From the NCBI RefSeq assembly GCF_018327685.1, contig NZ_BNEL01000001.1:5643501-5707500 (forward strand): DNA of 64,000 bases. Direction: 5' to 3'. Under the pieces are notes generated by a model. That model searched no databases. It saw only the letters and a list, made by a program, of their open reading frames with translations, and had not been told where the DNA came from. Made by a program: the position numbers and the translations under genes. This document shows, piece after piece, positions 60,839 to 64,000 of this stretch (position 1 is the first letter of the stretch; every line of letters starts with the position of its first letter). The stretch comes from Streptomyces sp. TS71-3 (GTDB taxonomy: Bacteria; Actinomycetota; Actinomycetes; Streptomycetales; Streptomycetaceae).

Positions 60839-62305
60839 ATGACCGAACTGGATCTGCTGATCAAGAACGTGCGTCTGGTGAAGCACGACGCCCCGGACAT
60901 CCCCACCACGGACATCGGCGTCAAGGACGGCGTGTTCCACCGCATCGCCCCCGGCATCCCGGCCTCCGGCGCCGCCCAGGTGGTCGACGGCAAGGGGCTG
61001 CTCGCCTTCCCCGGCGTCGTCGACGCCCACCAGCACTGGGGGATCTACAACCCGCTGTCGGACGACACGGTGACCGAGAGCCGCGCCTGCGCCCAGGGCG
61101 GTGTGACGACGGCCCTCACGTACATGCGGACCGGGCAGTACTACATGAACCGCGGCGGCAGCTACGACGAGGTCTTCCCGCTCGTCCTCGACGCATCCGA
61201 GGGCCGGTCGCACGTCGACTACGGCTTCCACCTCGCGCCCATGCAGAAGTCGCACATCGACGAGATCCCCGAGCTCATCGCCCGCTTCGGCGTCACCTCG
61301 TTCAAGGTCTTCATGTTCTACGGCAGCCACGGCCTGCACGGGCGCTCCGCCGACCAGAACTCCTTCCTCATGATCCCGCCCGGTGAGCGCTACGACCTGG
61401 CGCACTTCGAGTTCGTGATGCGCGGCGTGCAGGCGGCACGCAAGGCGTACCCGGAGCTCGCGGACAGCATCTCGCTCTCCCTGCACTGCGAGACCGCCGA
61501 GATCATGACCGCGTACACCAGACTGGTCGAGGAGGAGGGCAGGCTCGACGGCCTCGCCGCCTACAGCGCCTCGCGCCCGCCGCACTCGGAGGGACTCGCG
61601 GTCACCATCGCGAGCTACCTCGCGGCCGAGACGAACCTGCCGAACATCAACCTGCTCCACCTGTCGTCGCGCAAGGCGATCGAGGCCGCGATGCTGATGG
61701 CGAAGACGTTCCCCCAGGTCGACTTCCGCCGCGAGGTGACGATCGGCCACCTGCTCGCGAACATCGAGACCGCCTCCGGCGTCGGCGGCAAGGTCAACCC
61801 CCCGCTGCGCCCGCAGGAGGACGTGGACGCGCTGTGGGAGCACCTGGTGGCCGGCGACGTCGACTGGGTCGTCAGCGACCACGCCTGCTGCAAGGAGGAG
61901 ACGAAGTTCGGCGACCCCAAGAGCGACGTGTTCGCGGCCAAGTCCGGGTTCGGTGGCACGGAGTACCTGCTGCCGGGCCTCGCGGGCGCGGCACCCGCCC
62001 ACGGCCTGCCGCTGCAGAAGGTCGCGGAGCTCACCTCATGGTCCCCGGCACAGCGCTTCGGGCTGTCCACGAAGGGGCAGATCGCCGAGGGCTACGACGC
62101 CGACCTGGCACTCGTCGACCCGTCGGCGTCCTGGACCGTGGACGCCGCCGACTCGGAGTCCGCACAGGAGTACACGCCGCTGCAGGGCCTGGAGGTGGGC
62201 GCACGCGTGGAGTCCACGTTCCTGCGCGGCACGCAGGTCTACGGCGACCGCAAGGTCATGGGCGCCCCCCGGGGCCGCTACCTGTCGCGGCCCACCAAGC
62301 GGTGA
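60839..62305 (+). CDS. Dihydropyrimidinase/hydantoinase-like cyclic amidohydrolase
   Basis: 488 residues. A binuclear metal site is visible: His64-X-His66 in V-D-A-H-Q-H-W-G, a carboxylatable Lys near 156 (S-F-K-V-F-M-F-Y-G), His near 216 (S-L-H-C-E-T), His near 275 (L-L-H-L-S-S) and Asp near 346 (V-V-S-D-H-A). This set defines cyclic-amide hydrolases such as hydantoinase, dihydropyrimidinase and allantoinase. The closing residues W-S-P-A-Q-R-F-G and K-G-Q-I-A-E-G-Y-D-A-D fit. It likely opens a ring early in the pathway. Confidence 0.88.
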   Translation: MTELDLLIKNVRLVKHDAPDIPTTDIGVKDGVFHRIAPGIPASGAAQVVDGKGLLAFPGVVDAHQHWGIYNPLSDDTVTESRACAQGGVTTALTYMRTGQYYMNRGGSYDEVFPLVLDASEGRSHVDYGFHLAPMQKSHIDEIPELIARFGVTSFKVFMFYGSHGLHGRSADQNSFLMIPPGERYDLAHFEFVMRGVQAARKAYPELADSISLSLHCETAEIMTAYTRLVEEEGRLDGLAAYSASRPPHSEGLAVTIASYLAAETNLPNINLLHLSSRKAIEAAMLMAKTFPQVDFRREVTIGHLLANIETASGVGGKVNPPLRPQEDVDALWEHLVAGDVDWVVSDHACCKEETKFGDPKSDVFAAKSGFGGTEYLLPGLAGAAPAHGLPLQKVAELTSWSPAQRFGLSTKGQIAEGYDADLALVDPSASWTVDAADSESAQEYTPLQGLEVGARVESTFLRGTQVYGDRKVMGAPRGRYLSRPTKR

Positions 62306-62397
62306 GGTCCCGCAGCCCGGCGGATCAGATCGAACGGGGGAGCGGCGCGCGGCGGCCGGGGACGGGGGGCCGGGTGGCCCACCGCCCCGGCGTCTTC

Positions 62398-62457
62398 GGC
62401 GACCCGTCCGCCGGCGACGCGTCCTGCTGCGACCCGTCCTCCAGCGACCCGTCCTCC
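62398..62457. repeat. 15-bp tandem repeat, four units
   Basis: Degenerate units around GCGACCCGTCC lie at 62398-62412, 62413-62427, 62428-62442 and 62443-62457, between the amidohydrolase stop and MITE copy 2. The rest of this gap (62306-62478) shows nothing. Confidence 0.65.
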
Positions 62458-62478
62458 CGAGGATCCCGCCGGCCGGCC

Positions 62479-62714
62479 CTAGGTCGTGTCCGGCGGATCT
62501 TCGTGGGCCCGCGACTCCCCCACTGCCTGAAGGGCGTGGGTGGGGGTACCTCCCACGCCCGTTCAGGGCAGTGGGGGAGTGCCCCCAGTACCGCACCTCG
62601 CCGCGTTGTCGGAGTCATCCGGGTACGCCCAGTACGAGGATGATCCTCCGCCTTGCGATGCACGGCACCAGACGCCGCAGGCTGATCCACGAAGATCCGC
62701 CGGACACGACCTAG
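62479..62714. mobile_element. MITE-like element, copy 2 (236 bp, inverted relative to copy 1)
   Basis: It has the same 28-bp terminal inverted repeats and length as 29075-29310, about 98 percent identical after reverse complementing. The internal hairpin is at 62514-62580. Like copy 1 it lies between convergent genes (amidohydrolase + and MFS -). CTAG at 62711-62714 supplies the MFS stop codon. No transposase is encoded, so it would need one in trans. Confidence 0.88.
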
Positions 62715-64000
62715 CCGCGCTCGGCCGGACTCGCCGCAGACCGTACCGGCACGTCCCCCGCCTGTACGGCCGGTGAGCCGCGCTCGGCCGGGTCGCCCCC
62801 GACCCGCGTGCCGCTCCCGACCCGGGCCGCCGCCCGGTCCTGTGGCCGTACCAGGACCAGCACGAGCAGTCCGCCGACGAGGGTCGCGACGGCCGACAGC
62901 AGGAAGATGCGGTCGAGGCCGTCGGCGAAGGCCTGGCGCACCAGGTGCCGGAACGCGTCGCGGTGAGTGGCGGGTACCGCCGACAGCAGGCGCCGCGCCT
63001 GTCCCGCCGCCAGCGCGGAGGCGGCCCGGTCGGGATCCGGCACCGTGCCCGGCCCCGCGAGTGCGGCGGCGGCCCGGCTGGTGAAGACCGCGCCGAGCAC
63101 GGCTATCGCCAGGGTCATGCCCAGCTGGCGGAAGGTGTTGACCGCGCCGCCGGCCATCCCCGCCTGCCGCGGCGGCACGGTGGAGGTGGCCGCCGAGACC
63201 AGTACCGGAGTGGCGAGCCCCACGCCGATCCCGGAGACCACCAGGCCCCCGATGAGAGACGCCTGCCCCGAGCCCGCCGTCACTCCGGCCCACATCAAGA
63301 GCATGCCGGCCGCGACGAACAGCAGACCCGCGCCGATCGGCAGCCGCGGAGCGAACCGCTGCATGTGCCGCCCGGCCACGGCCGCCACGAGGAACGACGC
63401 CCCCGCCAACGGCGTCAGCGCCAGACCCGCCGCCACAGGGCTGAGGTCCAGGACGGACTGGAGCCACAGCGAGACCAGCACCAGGGAGCCGAAGGCCCCG
63501 CCCTGCAACAGCAGCGCACCGCCCATCAGGCCCGCGAAGGACGGGCGGCGCAGCAGCGCCGGATCCAGCATCGGGGTGCCCGCGCGCCGCGCCGTACGGT
63601 GCTCGATCACCCCGAACGCCGCGAGAGCCAGCACGGTGACGGCGAACGACGCCAGGATCTCGGCCGAGGTCCAGCCCGCCTCCGCGCCCCGGATGAGCCC
63701 GTAGGTGAGTGCGCCCGCGGCGGCGGTGAAGGCCGCCGCGCCGGGGAGGTCGACGCGGGCACGCGTGCCGGGGCCGGTCGGCGCCGGCCGGTCGGCGTGC
63801 ACCACGCGCAGCGTCAGGGCGATGGCGACCGCGGCGATCGGCAGGTTGACCCAGAAGATCGCCGGCCAGTTCAGGTGCTCGGTGAGCAGGCCGCCCATCA
63901 GGGGCCCCGCGGCGGCGGCCGCCCCGTTGGCCGCGCCCCACACGCCGAAGGCCGTCCCCCGGTCCCGGCCCTGGTAGGAGGCGAGCAGGAGGGCGGGCGC
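62711..64000 (-). CDS. MFS transporter, DHA2 type, partial (5-prime end outside the window)
   Basis: 430 codons are visible; the start and first helices lie beyond the window. Seen are F-G-V-W-G-A-A-N-G-A-A-A-A-A-G-P-L-M-G-G (motif C of helix 5), N-W-P-A-I-F-W-V-N-L-P, and later membrane segments through L-S-A-V-A-T-L-V-G-G-L-L-V-L-V-L-V. The hydrophilic tail ends A-S-P-A-E-R-G followed by a TAG contributed by MITE copy 2. Probable drug or metabolite exporter. Confidence 0.85.
   Translation of the reverse strand, partial: APALLLASYQGRDRGTAFGVWGAANGAAAAAGPLMGGLLTEHLNWPAIFWVNLPIAAVAIALTLRVVHADRPAPTGPGTRARVDLPGAAAFTAAAGALTYGLIRGAEAGWTSAEILASFAVTVLALAAFGVIEHRTARRAGTPMLDPALLRRPSFAGLMGGALLLQGGAFGSLVLVSLWLQSVLDLSPVAAGLALTPLAGASFLVAAVAGRHMQRFAPRLPIGAGLLFVAAGMLLMWAGVTAGSGQASLIGGLVVSGIGVGLATPVLVSAATSTVPPRQAGMAGGAVNTFRQLGMTLAIAVLGAVFTSRAAAALAGPGTVPDPDRAASALAAGQARRLLSAVPATHRDAFRHLVRQAFADGLDRIFLLSAVATLVGGLLVLVLVRPQDRAAARVGSGTRVGGDPAERGSPAVQAGDVPVRSAASPAERG

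Noticed and set aside
55072..62305. Methylcitrate cycle
   Set aside because: Two PrpD-like proteins occur, but there is no methylcitrate synthase or methylisocitrate lyase of the PrpB type, and the neighbours point to a different pathway.

Overview
The window reads as chromosomal DNA from a high-GC filamentous actinomycete, almost certainly a Streptomyces or close relative. The evidence is the very high GC content with G/C-ending codons, frequent GTG/TTG starts, many ATGA/GTGA/TGATG stop-start overlaps, and typical lineage genes: a GlxA-type radical copper oxidase, a SpoIIE/PP2C phosphatase with a histidine-kinase-like ATPase, ECF sigma factors, DUF2267, and a metallothionein-like 78-residue protein. 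No tRNA, rRNA, CRISPR array, intact insertion sequence or prophage was seen. Species cannot be named from sequence alone.

Layout. 1-7.2 kb: end of an asparagine synthase, MgtC/SapB protein, MFS exporter with a strong inverted repeat upstream, acetyl-xylan-esterase-like enzyme, cupin/zinc-ribbon protein, and an ECF sigma factor overlapping an anti-sigma-like/Asp23-like fusion and a second small Asp23-like protein. 7.6-13.4 kb: secreted PQQ-type sugar dehydrogenase (PKD, CBM6) followed one base later by a ThuA-GH99-like fusion; then two VOC paralogues around an AraC regulator. 13.6-19 kb: UvrA/DrrC-like ATPase and an OtnK-DenD-like tetronate pair interleaved with short overlapping ORFs. 19-26 kb: DUF2267, a 36-residue gene, metallothionein-like protein, D-Ala-D-Ala carboxypeptidase, truncated PP2C, glxA, sigma factor plus DUF4232 membrane protein. 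26.4-32.1 kb: MFS-MarR pair, first copy of a 236-bp MITE-like element, PrmC-like methyltransferase, divergent PRPP synthetase, MBL hydrolase. 32.4-33.6 kb: a scar joining truncated LysE to a truncated TPR regulator of lower GC.

33.6-40.9 kb: LacI regulator and a sugar ABC importer operon carrying a cytoplasmic GH5 glycosidase and an enolase-superfamily enzyme. 41.2-50.1 kb: SpoIIE-type phosphatase, short Rho paralogue, and a 1438-residue STAND NTPase preceded by a small partner protein of unknown function. 50.3-62.3 kb: a ten-gene catabolic locus (importer, two MmgE/PrpD proteins, cyclase, HpcH-type lyase, CaiB-type CoA transferase, IclR regulator, Asp/Glu-racemase-like protein, FAD oxidoreductase, dihydropyrimidinase-like amidohydrolase) arranged around two 30-bp operator-like repeats. 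62.5-64 kb: second MITE copy (inverted) and a partial MFS exporter.

The strongest leads for something undescribed are the STAND NTPase pair, the IclR-centred catabolic locus whose substrate I cannot name, and the twin MITE copies. Both MITE copies lie between convergent genes, carry a long hairpin, and supply the TAG stop codon of the neighbouring gene.
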